Origin: an uncultured Acidimicrobiaceae bacterium
GTDB taxonomy: Bacteria; Actinomycetota; Acidimicrobiia; Acidimicrobiales; Ilumatobacteraceae
Assembly: GCA_903904615.1 (NCBI GenBank)
Contig: CAIVDG010000025.1
Location: forward strand, 1-10,018
DNA: 10,018 nucleotides
Direction of reading: 5' to 3'
In this document: positions 1 through 7,184 of the stretch, in pieces
How positions within the stretch are numbered: the stretch's first letter is position 1
Layout: each line of letters opens with the position of its first letter
Notes under the pieces: model-generated
Seen by the model: the letters and a program-made list of their open reading frames with translations, nothing else
What the model was told of the DNA's origin: nothing
The model's database searches: none
Translations under genes and position numbers: made by a program

Positions 1-633
1 CTCGATGATGGGGTTGGCTACATCGTCGTCAGTGAAACTGAGGTCGGTGAACTTCCATGAACGAGTTTGTGCAAGCGGATTTGATTTTGCATTCGTGTAA
101 TTGATTTCAGAAATGCGATTCAGATATTGACGATCGAGGCCATAACGATACGCATACTCTTCGCCAAGGAGTCCGAAAACAGCGGGCCACATGAACGTGC
201 ATGAAATTCCTTCATGGCCCTGCCACGACGCAGCATTCTGTGCAACGGACGACTGATCACCCGGTAGTGCTTTTTGTTCTTCCACACCAATAACCAACGC
301 GCAGTCGTACCGCCCAGCTTCAAGTTCTGACATTGCGGCAAGAACCGCAAGAGACGACGATGCGCAGGCACCTTCGTGTCGCATGGCAGGTTTTCCCCAT
401 AGACCAGGCACTACTTGCGATGCCATTGCGCCAAGGTGGCCTTGCTGGCGTTGTAACTCAGAGAATGCGTTGCCCACATGAACGGTGTCAATGTCAGATA
501 CATCAACGCCACTGGCTGTGAGCGCACCTTCAATTGCTTCGCGCATCATGTCGGAAATATCCATGCCATCACGTGCGTAACTGCGCGCAAAGTCGGTTTG
601 GTAACCGCCTAATACATAAGTAGGTGTACTCAC
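1..633 (-). CDS. Thiolase-family protein (acetyl-CoA acetyltransferase / SCP2-type thiolase-like), C-terminus outside window
   Basis: The frame is open for 211 codons from a GTG start and runs off the left edge, so only the N-terminal half or so is present. Thiolases condense or cleave acyl-CoA thioesters, usually in fatty-acid or sterol breakdown or acetoacetyl-CoA formation. The nucleophile region HEGACASSS puts the likely catalytic cysteine at residue 90. The segment NYTNAKSNPLAQTR (178-191) resembles the SCP2/sterol-carrier type of thiolase rather than the classical FadA type. The His and second Cys of the active site would lie beyond the edge, so activity cannot be judged. The GTG start is chosen because GAGGGGG lies just upstream (638-644) and no ATG fits better. 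It starts 46 nt after clpB on the same strand with no visible terminator, so it may be the last known gene of the heat-shock operon. The family is fairly certain; the substrate is unknown. Confidence 0.82.
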   Translation of the reverse strand, partial: MSTPTYVLGGYQTDFARSYARDGMDISDMMREAIEGALTASGVDVSDIDTVHVGNAFSELQRQQGHLGAMASQVVPGLWGKPAMRHEGACASSSLAVLAAMSELEAGRYDCALVIGVEEQKALPGDQSSVAQNAASWQGHEGISCTFMWPAVFGLLGEEYAYRYGLDRQYLNRISEINYTNAKSNPLAQTRSWKFTDLSFTDDDVANPIIE

Positions 634-637
634 TGTG

Positions 638-644
638 CCCCCTC
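638..644 (-). promoter_or_regulatory. Ribosome binding site supporting the GTG start of the thiolase-like gene
   Basis: On the minus strand the sequence reads GAGGGGG. The GAGG core is 7 nt before the GTG at 633. This purine-rich block decides the start, because the reading frame has no suitable ATG nearby. Confidence 0.65.
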
Positions 645-679
645 GCAGTTCAGTGCCTAAATGAAGACTACGGGAAGAC

Positions 680-3166
680 CTAGACGGCTCGCACCTCGAG
701 AACGCCTTCGGGCGCATCGACCCGGACTGCACCGTCTTCGCCGACTGACCCCTCGAGAATGAGGAGAGCAGCCTTGTCGGCAATCTCTCGTTGGATGAGT
801 CGCTTCAAGGGCCGAGCACCAAAGGATTCATCGAATCCCTGTTCTGCCAATGCAGTGCGTGCCGAAGGCGTGACCTGCAAAGTAATGCGGCGGTCAGCCA
901 AGCGATTCACGATGTGCTCCAACTGAATCTCCACAATCTGTGCAAGGTCATCTCGTGTGAGCGAACGGAAGCGAACGATTTCATCGATTCGGTTGACAAA
1001 CTCGGGGCGGAAATAGTCGATGGGTTCACCAGGCAAGTTGCTGGTCATGATGAGCACCACATTGGAAAAGTCCGCCGTGCGGCCTTGACCATCGGTTAAG
1101 CGACCATCGTCCAACACTTGCAACAACACGTTGAACACATCGGGGTGTGCTTTCTCTACTTCGTCTAGCAACACCACGCTGTAGGGGCGGCGGCGAACAG
1201 CTTCCGTTAACTGGCCGCCTTCGTCGTATCCCACGTATCCCGGCGGAGCGCCAATGAGACGACTCACGGAGTACTTCTCCATGTACTCAGCCATGTCAAT
1301 TCGCACCATGGCCTTCTCGTCGTCAAACAAATACTCAGCCAACGCCCGCGCAAGTTCGGTTTTACCAACGCCGGTAGGGCCCAAGAACATGAACGAACCA
1401 ATGGGCTTGTTCGGGTCGCTTAAACCGGCACGACTACGACGAATTGCATTGGCAACAGCGGAGACCGCATCTTCTTGTCCGATGACGCGCTTGTGCAATG
1501 ACAGTTCTAGGTGAACCAGTTTTTGCATCTCGCTTTCCAACAACTTGCTGATAGGTACGCCGGTCCACTTCGATACCACTTCTGCAATGTCTTCGGCGTC
1601 TACTTCTTCTTTCAGCATGCGATTGTCTTTTTGCAACACATCAAGGTGCGCTGTTGCACCATCGATGCGACGCTCTAATTCTGGAATGCGGCCATAACGC
1701 ATCTCTGCTGCGCGCTCGAGATCCACTTCACGCTCTACCGCAATGCGTAACGATTCAAGTTCTTCTTTCAGGGTGCGAATTGCAGAAATTGCTTCGCGCT
1801 CTGCTTCCCAATGAGACTTCATTTTGTCTACTTGGGCTTGCAAGTCTGTGAGTTCCACATCTAATGCGTTAATGCGCTCTTGAGATGCGGCATCGGTTTC
1901 TTTTTCCAGCGCTACTTTCTCAATTTCCAACTGCAGAACGCGACGTTGCACAACATCAATCTCTGTTGGCAATGAGTCAATCTCAATACGAAGCTTGCTG
2001 GCGGCTTCGTCGACAAGGTCAATTGCTTTGTCGGGTAAGAAGCGATTCGTGAGGTAGCGATTCGACAACACCGCGGCACTCACCAAGGCGGAGTCTTGAA
2101 TTCGCACACCGTGGTGAACTTCGTATCGTTCCTTCAAGCCGCGCAAAATTGCAATGGTGTCGGGAACGGTTGGCTCACCCACATATACCTGTTGGAAGCG
2201 ACGCTCAAGAGCCGGGTCCTTCTCGACGTACTTACGGAACTCATCCAGTGTGGTGGCGCCCACCATGCGCAGTTCGCCGCGAGCAAGCATGGGCTTAATC
2301 ATGTTGCCTGCGTCCATCGCGCCTTCTGCGCCACCAGCACCAACAAGTGTGTGCATCTCATCGACGAATGTGATGATTTCACCTTCAGCATCGATGATTT
2401 CCTTCAACACTGCCTTCAAACGCTCTTCAAACTCACCGCGATACTTTGCACCAGCGAGCATTGAGGCAAGGTCGAGGGAAACAAGTCGTTTGTTCTTCAA
2501 ACCTTCCGGGACATCGCCATCGGCAATACGGCGAGCAAGACCTTCCACAATGGCGGTCTTGCCTACTCCAGGTTCACCAATAAGCACAGGGTTGTTCTTG
2601 GTGCGACGCGACAACACTTGAATGACTCGACGAATCTCTTCATCTCGACCGATCACCGGATCAATTTTTCCGGCACGAGCACGGGCTGTGAGATCTTGAC
2701 CATACTTTTCCAGTGCAGCGAACTGGGACTCTGGGTCTGGTGTGGTGACTCGATGTGAACCGCGGACATCACGAAGTGCCTGAAGCATTTCCTCTGTAGA
2801 AATTCCCACACGTTGGTTCATTGCCAACATCAAGTGCTCAACAGACAAGTAATCGTCGTGCAAGTCTTTGCGAGCGCTATCTGCATTCTCGAACACGTTG
2901 CTGAGTTCGCGACTCATGCGAGCTTCAACACCACCCTGAGTACGTGGCAACGCAAGAACAGCTTCTTCGGCTTTGGTGCGCAACATTCCAGCGGCGATTC
3001 CGAGTTTTTGGAGGAATGCAGGGACAATGGTGTCCTCTTGAGATGTAACAGCGAACATGACATGGTCGGGCGTTACTTCGGGGTTGCCGTATTGGCGTGC
3101 GAGGTCTCCGGCAGCACCAATTGCTTCATTGGTTTTTGTTGTCCACTTCTTTGGGTCAATAGCCAT
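680..3166 (-). CDS. clpB: ATP-dependent protein disaggregase ClpB (Hsp104 family)
   Basis: This 828-residue cytoplasmic AAA+ disaggregase threads aggregated proteins through a hexameric pore and works with DnaK/DnaJ/GrpE, encoded just upstream. The Clp N-terminal domain covers about 1-140. Nucleotide-binding domain 1 has Walker A GEPGVGKT (197-204), pore-loop KYRG (241-244), Walker B Asp269-Glu270 and arginine-finger residues Arg322-Arg323. A coiled-coil middle domain spans about 405-525 and separates ClpB from ClpA and ClpC-type unfoldases. Domain 2 has Walker A GPTGVGKT (596-603), pore-loop GYVG (643-646), Walker B Asp668-Glu669, sensor 1 Asn710, arginine finger Arg726 and sensor 2 GARPLKR (783-789). 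It is slightly shorter than the usual 850-870 residues. Part of the deficit is the segment after sensor 1, where only a few residues separate TSNL from FRPEF. A GAGGGA ribosome site lies 7 nt before the ATG, and the gene starts 14 nt after hspR. Co-transcription with hspR implies control from the HAIR operator before dnaK. Confidence 0.97.
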   Translation of the reverse strand: MAIDPKKWTTKTNEAIGAAGDLARQYGNPEVTPDHVMFAVTSQEDTIVPAFLQKLGIAAGMLRTKAEEAVLALPRTQGGVEARMSRELSNVFENADSARKDLHDDYLSVEHLMLAMNQRVGISTEEMLQALRDVRGSHRVTTPDPESQFAALEKYGQDLTARARAGKIDPVIGRDEEIRRVIQVLSRRTKNNPVLIGEPGVGKTAIVEGLARRIADGDVPEGLKNKRLVSLDLASMLAGAKYRGEFEERLKAVLKEIIDAEGEIITFVDEMHTLVGAGGAEGAMDAGNMIKPMLARGELRMVGATTLDEFRKYVEKDPALERRFQQVYVGEPTVPDTIAILRGLKERYEVHHGVRIQDSALVSAAVLSNRYLTNRFLPDKAIDLVDEAASKLRIEIDSLPTEIDVVQRRVLQLEIEKVALEKETDAASQERINALDVELTDLQAQVDKMKSHWEAEREAISAIRTLKEELESLRIAVEREVDLERAAEMRYGRIPELERRIDGATAHLDVLQKDNRMLKEEVDAEDIAEVVSKWTGVPISKLLESEMQKLVHLELSLHKRVIGQEDAVSAVANAIRRSRAGLSDPNKPIGSFMFLGPTGVGKTELARALAEYLFDDEKAMVRIDMAEYMEKYSVSRLIGAPPGYVGYDEGGQLTEAVRRRPYSVVLLDEVEKAHPDVFNVLLQVLDDGRLTDGQGRTADFSNVVLIMTSNLPGEPIDYFRPEFVNRIDEIVRFRSLTRDDLAQIVEIQLEHIVNRLADRRITLQVTPSARTALAEQGFDESFGARPLKRLIQREIADKAALLILEGSVGEDGAVRVDAPEGVLEVRAV

Positions 3167-3173
3167 AGAAAAT

Positions 3174-3179
3174 TCCCTC
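3174..3179 (-). promoter_or_regulatory. Ribosome binding site of clpB
   Basis: On the minus strand the 14-nt hspR-clpB gap contains GAGGGA, 7 nt before the ATG of clpB. It leaves no room for a separate promoter within the gap, which favours read-through from hspR. Confidence 0.6.
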
Positions 3180-3180
3180 G

Positions 3181-3576
3181 TTACCTGTTGGGATGAAAGA
3201 TGCTGGGTCGCTCACCAAAGAGCGAGATGGCCTGACGCAGTGGAACTAATGCTCCACGCGAATTGTGCTCTAACGCATTCACTGCGTCCATGAGACCTTG
3301 GCGCAATTCGGCCACTTCATGACGCAATCTTTGTACTTCTTCTTCTAAAAACATCACATGACGAATGCCTTCAAGATTCATTCCACTGGACGCCAGTTCG
3401 GCAATGCGACGAAGCCGTGCAATGTCTGCGTCGCTGTATCGACGGTTGCCGCCAGATGTTCGCGCGGGTGTGAGTAATCCGCGACGTTCGTAAATACGAA
3501 GAGTTTGCGGATGCATGCCCGCCAGTTCTGCCGCAACAGAAATGACATACACAGCCTGATGATGCGGCCTGTTCAT
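3181..3576 (-). CDS. hspR: HspR, MerR-family heat-shock repressor
   Basis: This is a 131-residue DNA-binding repressor. In Streptomyces and Mycobacterium, HspR binds HAIR inverted repeats before dnaK and clpB and uses DnaK as co-repressor, so unfolded proteins relieve repression by titrating DnaK. The MerR-type winged helix-turn-helix covers about 10-50. VISVAAELAGMHPQTLRIYE is followed by the wing GGNRRYS (42-48), which is characteristic of HspR rather than metal-sensing MerR proteins. A heptad-like helix at about 70-103 (FLEEEVQRLRHEVAELRQ) should form the antiparallel dimer coil. No cysteine is present, which rules out a metal or thiol sensor of the MerR type. Its ATG overlaps the dnaJ stop codon as ATGA, indicating translational coupling. 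The HAIR-like site at 7110-7130 gives it a local target, so negative autoregulation is likely. Confidence 0.93.
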   Translation of the reverse strand: MNRPHHQAVYVISVAAELAGMHPQTLRIYERRGLLTPARTSGGNRRYSDADIARLRRIAELASSGMNLEGIRHVMFLEEEVQRLRHEVAELRQGLMDAVNALEHNSRGALVPLRQAISLFGERPSIFHPNR

Positions 3577-4670
3577 GACTTCTCCTTCTCGCGTGGTGAA
3601 GAAAGAACCGAATGAAGCGCTTCCACCGCAGTGCGTTCACTGTCTGACAGCGACGTGGGAACAGCAACGTCGACGGTGACAATGAGATCGCCGGTGTCTT
3701 TGGGAGTTTCAATTCCCTTGCTCTTCACGCGATGACGAGAGCCCGACTGTGTGCCGGGCTTTAGCTTCAACATCACGTCGTTATGTGTCAGCGTGGGAAC
3801 AGAAATTGTTGCGCCAAGCACAGCCTCAGTGAAAGAAACCGGGACGCGCACCAACAAGTTGAGACCTTCGCGCGTGAAGATGGGATGTGGAGTCACTCTG
3901 CATTCAACAAACAGGTCGCCAGCTGGTCCGCCGTTGCGACCTGGTGATCCGCGACCTTTCAAACGAATACGTTGGCCGTCGCTGACACCCGCGGGGATAC
4001 GAACATTCACTTCACGTGGGCGTCGTTCAATTCCGGTGCCGCGACACGTAGCGCACGGGTACTCAATGACGGTGCCGTTGCCGCCACACGAACGACACGG
4101 CGATGACATTGCGAAGAACCCTTGATTATCTGCGATAGACCCGCGGCCTCCACACGCACTACACATTTTGGGAGATGTGCCGGGTCGAGCACCAGAACCA
4201 GTACACGACGTGCATGTTGCATCGGCCGTGAGATGCAGGGTTGTGGTGAGACCATGCGCTGCATCTTCAAACGACAATGTGAGTGACGACTCAATATCGC
4301 GACCTCGTTGTGGACCAACACCAGATCCACCGGTTCGACGACCACGTCCACCAAACATTTGCCCGAGGATGTCGCCAAGACCATCGCCTCCCATGTCGAA
4401 GTTGAACGCGCCACCACCAGGACCACCCATGGGGCCCATGCGACGCACCTCGTCATACTCGGCGCGCTTGGTTGCGTCTCCCACAACGTCGTATGCAGCA
4501 GAGATGCGCTTGAACTTCTCTTCTGCTTCGGGGTTATTGGGGTTTGTGTCCGGGTGATACTGACGCGCAAGTCGTCGGTACGCCTTCGTGATGTCTTTAT
4601 CGGACGCATCTTTCGACACGCCAAGAACTGCGTAGTAGTCCTTTTCGAACCACTCGCGTTGGGCAGTCAA
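3573..4670 (-). CDS. dnaJ: Chaperone DnaJ (Hsp40), class A co-chaperone, TTG start
   Basis: This 365-residue co-chaperone delivers substrates to DnaK and stimulates its ATPase. The J domain covers about 10-75 with the essential HPD at 39-41. A Gly/Phe-rich linker follows at about 79-118. A complete zinc-binding domain has four CxxCxGxG repeats: Cys153/156, Cys170/173, Cys192/195 and Cys206/209. The C-terminal substrate-binding domains follow to the end. The start is TTG, not ATG. It sits 3 nt after the grpE stop, with the purine-rich AAGGGG at the end of grpE as likely ribosome site. The resulting N-terminus (QREWFEKDYY) resembles actinobacterial DnaJ1 proteins, supporting this start. The 3' end overlaps hspR by 4 nt. 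Its position between grpE and hspR is the standard actinobacterial arrangement. Confidence 0.96.
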   Translation of the reverse strand: MTAQREWFEKDYYAVLGVSKDASDKDITKAYRRLARQYHPDTNPNNPEAEEKFKRISAAYDVVGDATKRAEYDEVRRMGPMGGPGGGAFNFDMGGDGLGDILGQMFGGRGRRTGGSGVGPQRGRDIESSLTLSFEDAAHGLTTTLHLTADATCTSCTGSGARPGTSPKMCSACGGRGSIADNQGFFAMSSPCRSCGGNGTVIEYPCATCRGTGIERRPREVNVRIPAGVSDGQRIRLKGRGSPGRNGGPAGDLFVECRVTPHPIFTREGLNLLVRVPVSFTEAVLGATISVPTLTHNDVMLKLKPGTQSGSRHRVKSKGIETPKDTGDLIVTVDVAVPTSLSDSERTAVEALHSVLSSPREKEKS

Positions 4671-4673
4671 GAC

Positions 4674-5177
4674 CTACCCCTTCACCTTCACTAAGGCCGC
4701 GCGCAAAACGCGACCCTTCCACTCGTATCCGGTACGCAGAACTTCCACGACAACGGGTTCGCCGCCATCACCTGGTTCGTGCATGACCGCTTCAGCTGTA
4801 GACGGATCGAATGGTTGATTCAACAAGTCGTACGCCTTGAGGCCCTGTGTTGACAGTGCGCCGAGCAATGACTTCCACACCGGCTCTACGCCGTCGGAAC
4901 CATGCGCGAACGCTGCTTCACACACATCGAGCACAGGAAGAAGAGCTTCGGCAATGCGACCAGTAGCACGGTCGACTTCGTCGGCCTGTACTTGTGCAAC
5001 GCGCTTTCTGTAGTTCTCGAAGTCGGCCTGCAAGCGAAGCGCGATGTCTTTAAATTCATCTCGCTCTGCAAGCAACGCAGCAATGTCGTGTTCAACAACT
5101 GCTTCGTCGGCAGTTACTTCGTTCGACTCGTTGGTTGCGCCCGCGTCGGGCTGTTCAACGTTTTCCTGCTCAGACAT
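4674..5177 (-). CDS. grpE: GrpE, nucleotide exchange factor for DnaK
   Basis: This 167-residue dimeric factor releases ADP from DnaK and so resets its substrate cycle. It has an acidic, low-complexity N-terminus (about 1-29). A long helix at about 30-72 contains the conserved LQADFENYRKR and forms the dimer coil. A C-terminal beta domain carries the GrpE signature at about 136-166 (GYEWKGRVLR and ALVKV are readable). It begins 5 nt after the dnaK stop and ends 3 nt before dnaJ, so it is certainly co-transcribed with both. No strong ribosome site is visible before the ATG. Translation may depend on ribosomes terminating on dnaK. Confidence 0.96.
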   Translation of the reverse strand: MSEQENVEQPDAGATNESNEVTADEAVVEHDIAALLAERDEFKDIALRLQADFENYRKRVAQVQADEVDRATGRIAEALLPVLDVCEAAFAHGSDGVEPVWKSLLGALSTQGLKAYDLLNQPFDPSTAEAVMHEPGDGGEPVVVEVLRTGYEWKGRVLRAALVKVKG

Positions 5178-5182
5178 GATGG

Positions 5183-7015
5183 TTACTGTTCGTCCACGAT
5201 TTCTGCGTCAACAATGTCGTCATCTGATGCTGCGGATGCTCCCGATGCTGACGAGCCTGCAGCACCAGAGTCACGCGCTGCTGCTTCGTACAACTTCTGA
5301 CTGAACGCCTGGCTTGCACCCATCAAGGTTTCAGTAGCGGACTTAATCTGCTCAAGATCGTTTCCGGCGATTGCGGCCTTCAGTGCAGACAACGGACCTT
5401 CTACTGCGTCCTTCTCTTCAGCAGACACCTTGTCACCTTGTTCACGCAAGACCTTTTCGGTTTGGTACACCAATGAATCTGCATTGTTGCGCACTTCAGC
5501 TTCATCGCGACGGCGACGGTCTTCTTCGGCGTGTGCCTCGGCGTCGCGAATCATCTCATCAATCTTGTCCTTACTGAGAGAACTTGAATTAGTGACGGTC
5601 ATTGACTGTTCTTTGTTTGTTGCACGGTCTTTTGCAGACACATGAACAATGCCGTTTGCGTCAATGTCGAAGGTGACTTCGATTTGTGGCATTCCGCGAG
5701 GTGCTGGAGGCAGATCGACCAACTGGAACTTGCCCAATGATGTGTTGTAGCTAGCCATCTCACGCTCACCCTGAAGAACATTGATTTCTACGGATGGCTG
5801 ATTGTCGTCTGCAGTGGTGAACACTTCGGTACGACGCGTAGGGATAGTGGTGTTGCGCTCGATGAGCTTGGTCATGACGCCACCCTTGGTTTCAATTCCC
5901 AAGGAAAGCGGAGTGACGTCTAACAGCAGAACGTCTTTAACGTCGCCCTTCATGACTCCGGCCTGAATTGCTGCACCAACGGCAACAACTTCGTCTGGGT
6001 TCACTGTCTTGTTGGGTTCTTTGCCGGTGAGCGACATAACAAGTTCTTGTGCGGCGGGCATACGTGTTGATCCACCAACGAGGATGACGTGGTTCACCTG
6101 GTTCTTGGTGAGGCCAGCGTCTTTCAGTGCCTTTTCAAATGCAACACGGCAACGCTCAATGAGGTCGGCGGTCATTTCCTGGAACTTGGAACGCGACAAA
6201 GTTTCATCGAGGTGCAATGGGCCTTCGGCTGTTGCAGTGATGAAGGGCAAGTTGATTTGTGTCTGCTGTGTTTGCGACAGTTCAATCTTTGCCTTCTCGG
6301 CAGCTTCCTTCAAACGCTGAAGCGCCATGCGATCTTGCGAAAGATCGACGCCGTGTGCTGCTTTGAACTGATGCACCAGCCAGTCGATGATGCGTTGGTC
6401 CCAGTCGTCTCCACCCAAGTGTGTGTCACCGTGCGTGCTCTTTACTTCAACAACACCGCCACCAATTTCGAGAACCGAAACGTCGAATGTTCCACCACCA
6501 AGGTCGAACACCAAAATGGTTTCGTCTTCTGCGGCCTTTTCCAATCCGTATGCAAGCGCAGCGGCAGTTGGCTCGTTGATGATGCGCAACACATTCAAAC
6601 CAGCAATGGCACCTGCTTCTTTCGTTGCGGTGCGCTGTGCGTCGTCGAAGTATGCGGGAACGGTGATGACAGCGTCGGTGACGGTGTCGCCCAAGTAGGC
6701 CTCGGCGTCGCGCTTCAACTTCATGAGTGTGCGTGCACTGATTTCTTGTGGCGTGTACTTCTTGCCATCAATGTCTTCTGACTGCCACGCCTGGCCCATC
6801 TTGCTCTTGATGCTGCGGAACGTGCGGTCCGGGTTTGTAATGGCCTGACGCTTTGCCACTTCTCCTACCAACACTTCGCCGGTCTTCGAGAACGCAACGA
6901 TTGATGGAGTGGTGCGTGCACCTTCTGAGTTAGGGATGACGACTGCGTCGCCTGCTTCAAGAACGGCAACCACTGAGTTGGTGGTTCCAAGGTCGATTCC
7001 GACTGCTTTTGCCAT
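5183..7015 (-). CDS. dnaK: Chaperone DnaK (Hsp70)
   Basis: This 610-residue cytoplasmic ATP-dependent chaperone binds exposed hydrophobic peptides. With DnaJ, GrpE and ClpB it refolds or disaggregates proteins, and in actinobacteria it also acts as HspR co-repressor. The nucleotide-binding domain shows phosphate-1 motif GIDLGTTNS (6-14), NEPTAAALAYGL (147-158), phosphate-2 DLGGGTFDVS (171-180) and adenosine motif ILVGGSTRMP (311-320). The interdomain linker is DVLLLDVTPLSLG (361-373). The substrate-binding and lid domains follow, ending in the acidic tail DDDIVDAEIVDEQ typical of DnaK. Around residues 66-92 it lacks the roughly 23-residue insert of Gram-negative DnaK, as expected of actinobacteria and firmicutes. 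An AGGAG ribosome site lies 8 nt before the ATG. It is the first gene of the operon, behind the HAIR operator. Confidence 0.98.
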   Translation of the reverse strand: MAKAVGIDLGTTNSVVAVLEAGDAVVIPNSEGARTTPSIVAFSKTGEVLVGEVAKRQAITNPDRTFRSIKSKMGQAWQSEDIDGKKYTPQEISARTLMKLKRDAEAYLGDTVTDAVITVPAYFDDAQRTATKEAGAIAGLNVLRIINEPTAAALAYGLEKAAEDETILVFDLGGGTFDVSVLEIGGGVVEVKSTHGDTHLGGDDWDQRIIDWLVHQFKAAHGVDLSQDRMALQRLKEAAEKAKIELSQTQQTQINLPFITATAEGPLHLDETLSRSKFQEMTADLIERCRVAFEKALKDAGLTKNQVNHVILVGGSTRMPAAQELVMSLTGKEPNKTVNPDEVVAVGAAIQAGVMKGDVKDVLLLDVTPLSLGIETKGGVMTKLIERNTTIPTRRTEVFTTADDNQPSVEINVLQGEREMASYNTSLGKFQLVDLPPAPRGMPQIEVTFDIDANGIVHVSAKDRATNKEQSMTVTNSSSLSKDKIDEMIRDAEAHAEEDRRRRDEAEVRNNADSLVYQTEKVLREQGDKVSAEEKDAVEGPLSALKAAIAGNDLEQIKSATETLMGASQAFSQKLYEAAARDSGAAGSSASGASAASDDDIVDAEIVDEQ

Positions 7016-7023
7016 GGGGGGTT

Positions 7024-7028
7024 CTCCT
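7024..7028 (-). promoter_or_regulatory. Ribosome binding site of dnaK
   Basis: AGGAG on the minus strand stands 8 nt before the dnaK ATG. It contrasts with the plus-strand genes in this window, which have no well-placed Shine-Dalgarno sequence. Confidence 0.75.
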
Positions 7029-7064
7029 GATCGTGGCCGGGATTCGGCGTGGATAGATGTGGTC

Positions 7065-7093
7065 AGAATAAGGACTTCAGAGCCCCATCACAA
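7065..7093 (-). promoter_or_regulatory. Putative housekeeping-type promoter of the dnaK operon
   Basis: Read on the minus strand, TTGTGA (7093-7088) and TATTCT (7070-7065) are separated by exactly 17 nt, a good fit to a sigma-70/HrdB-type promoter. Transcription would start near 7058, about 43 nt before the dnaK ATG. The HAIR-like operator lies 16 bp upstream of the -35 box. An alternative -35 (TTGAGT) lies inside the operator but has no convincing -10 partner. Confidence 0.5.
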
Positions 7094-7109
7094 CCCTCGT
7101 GACAGAAAA

Positions 7110-7130
7110 CTTGATACGAAGTCACTCAAC
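7110..7130 (-). promoter_or_regulatory. HAIR-like operator for HspR
   Basis: On the plus strand it reads CTTGATA-N7-ACTCAAC. The HAIR consensus known from Streptomyces and Mycobacterium is CTTGAGT-N7-ACTCAAG, so 11 of 14 arm positions match and the 7-nt spacing is exact. It lies upstream of dnaK in the divergent dnaK/phosphoglycerate mutase region, in a window that also encodes HspR. The site should repress the dnaK operon in unstressed cells. Confidence 0.8.
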
Positions 7131-7172
7131 TTCTGCGGAGAGAGAAAGTTCGCCTCCCGTGGAGGGCAGTTC

Positions 7173-7178
7173 TACGAT
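7173..7178 (+). promoter_or_regulatory. Putative -10 element for leaderless transcription of the phosphoglycerate mutase gene
   Basis: TACGAT fits the actinobacterial -10 pattern TAnnnT and ends 7 nt before the GTG start codon, so transcription would begin at the start codon itself. No -35 box is evident. The only Shine-Dalgarno-like sequence, GGAGGG at 7161-7166, is 18 nt from the GTG and too far to act normally. Confidence 0.4.
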
Positions 7179-7184
7179 GGCGAT

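Noticed and set aside
120..371. 83-codon minus-strand open frame
   Set aside because: It is out of frame with the thiolase-like gene, which covers the same bases with a conserved catalytic motif.
3181..3576. Metal- or redox-sensing MerR regulator instead of HspR
   Set aside because: There is no cysteine in the protein, and the recognition helix, operon position and HAIR-like operator all point to HspR.
4007..4624. 205-codon open frame on the minus strand in another frame of dnaJ
   Set aside because: It overlaps the J, Gly/Phe and zinc domains of a clear dnaJ. Its translation is low-complexity and resembles no protein family.
6089..6781. 230-codon open frame on the plus strand opposite dnaK
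   Set aside because: It is the antisense shadow of a highly conserved gene with biased codons. Its translation is rich in Cys, Val and Phe, has no recognisable domain, and no ribosome site is apparent. Long antisense frames opposite dnaK are a well-known artefact.
7124..7129. TTGAGT inside the HAIR site as the -35 box of dnaK
   Set aside because: At 16-19 nt spacing it finds only poor -10 candidates such as TTCTGT or TCTGTC. TTGTGA-N17-TATTCT is a better promoter.
6909..7184. N-terminal extension of phosphoglycerate mutase from the ATG at 6909
   Set aside because: It would lie inside dnaK antisense and cross the dnaK control region, and it adds 92 residues absent from the family. The GTG at 7185 gives the normal length.
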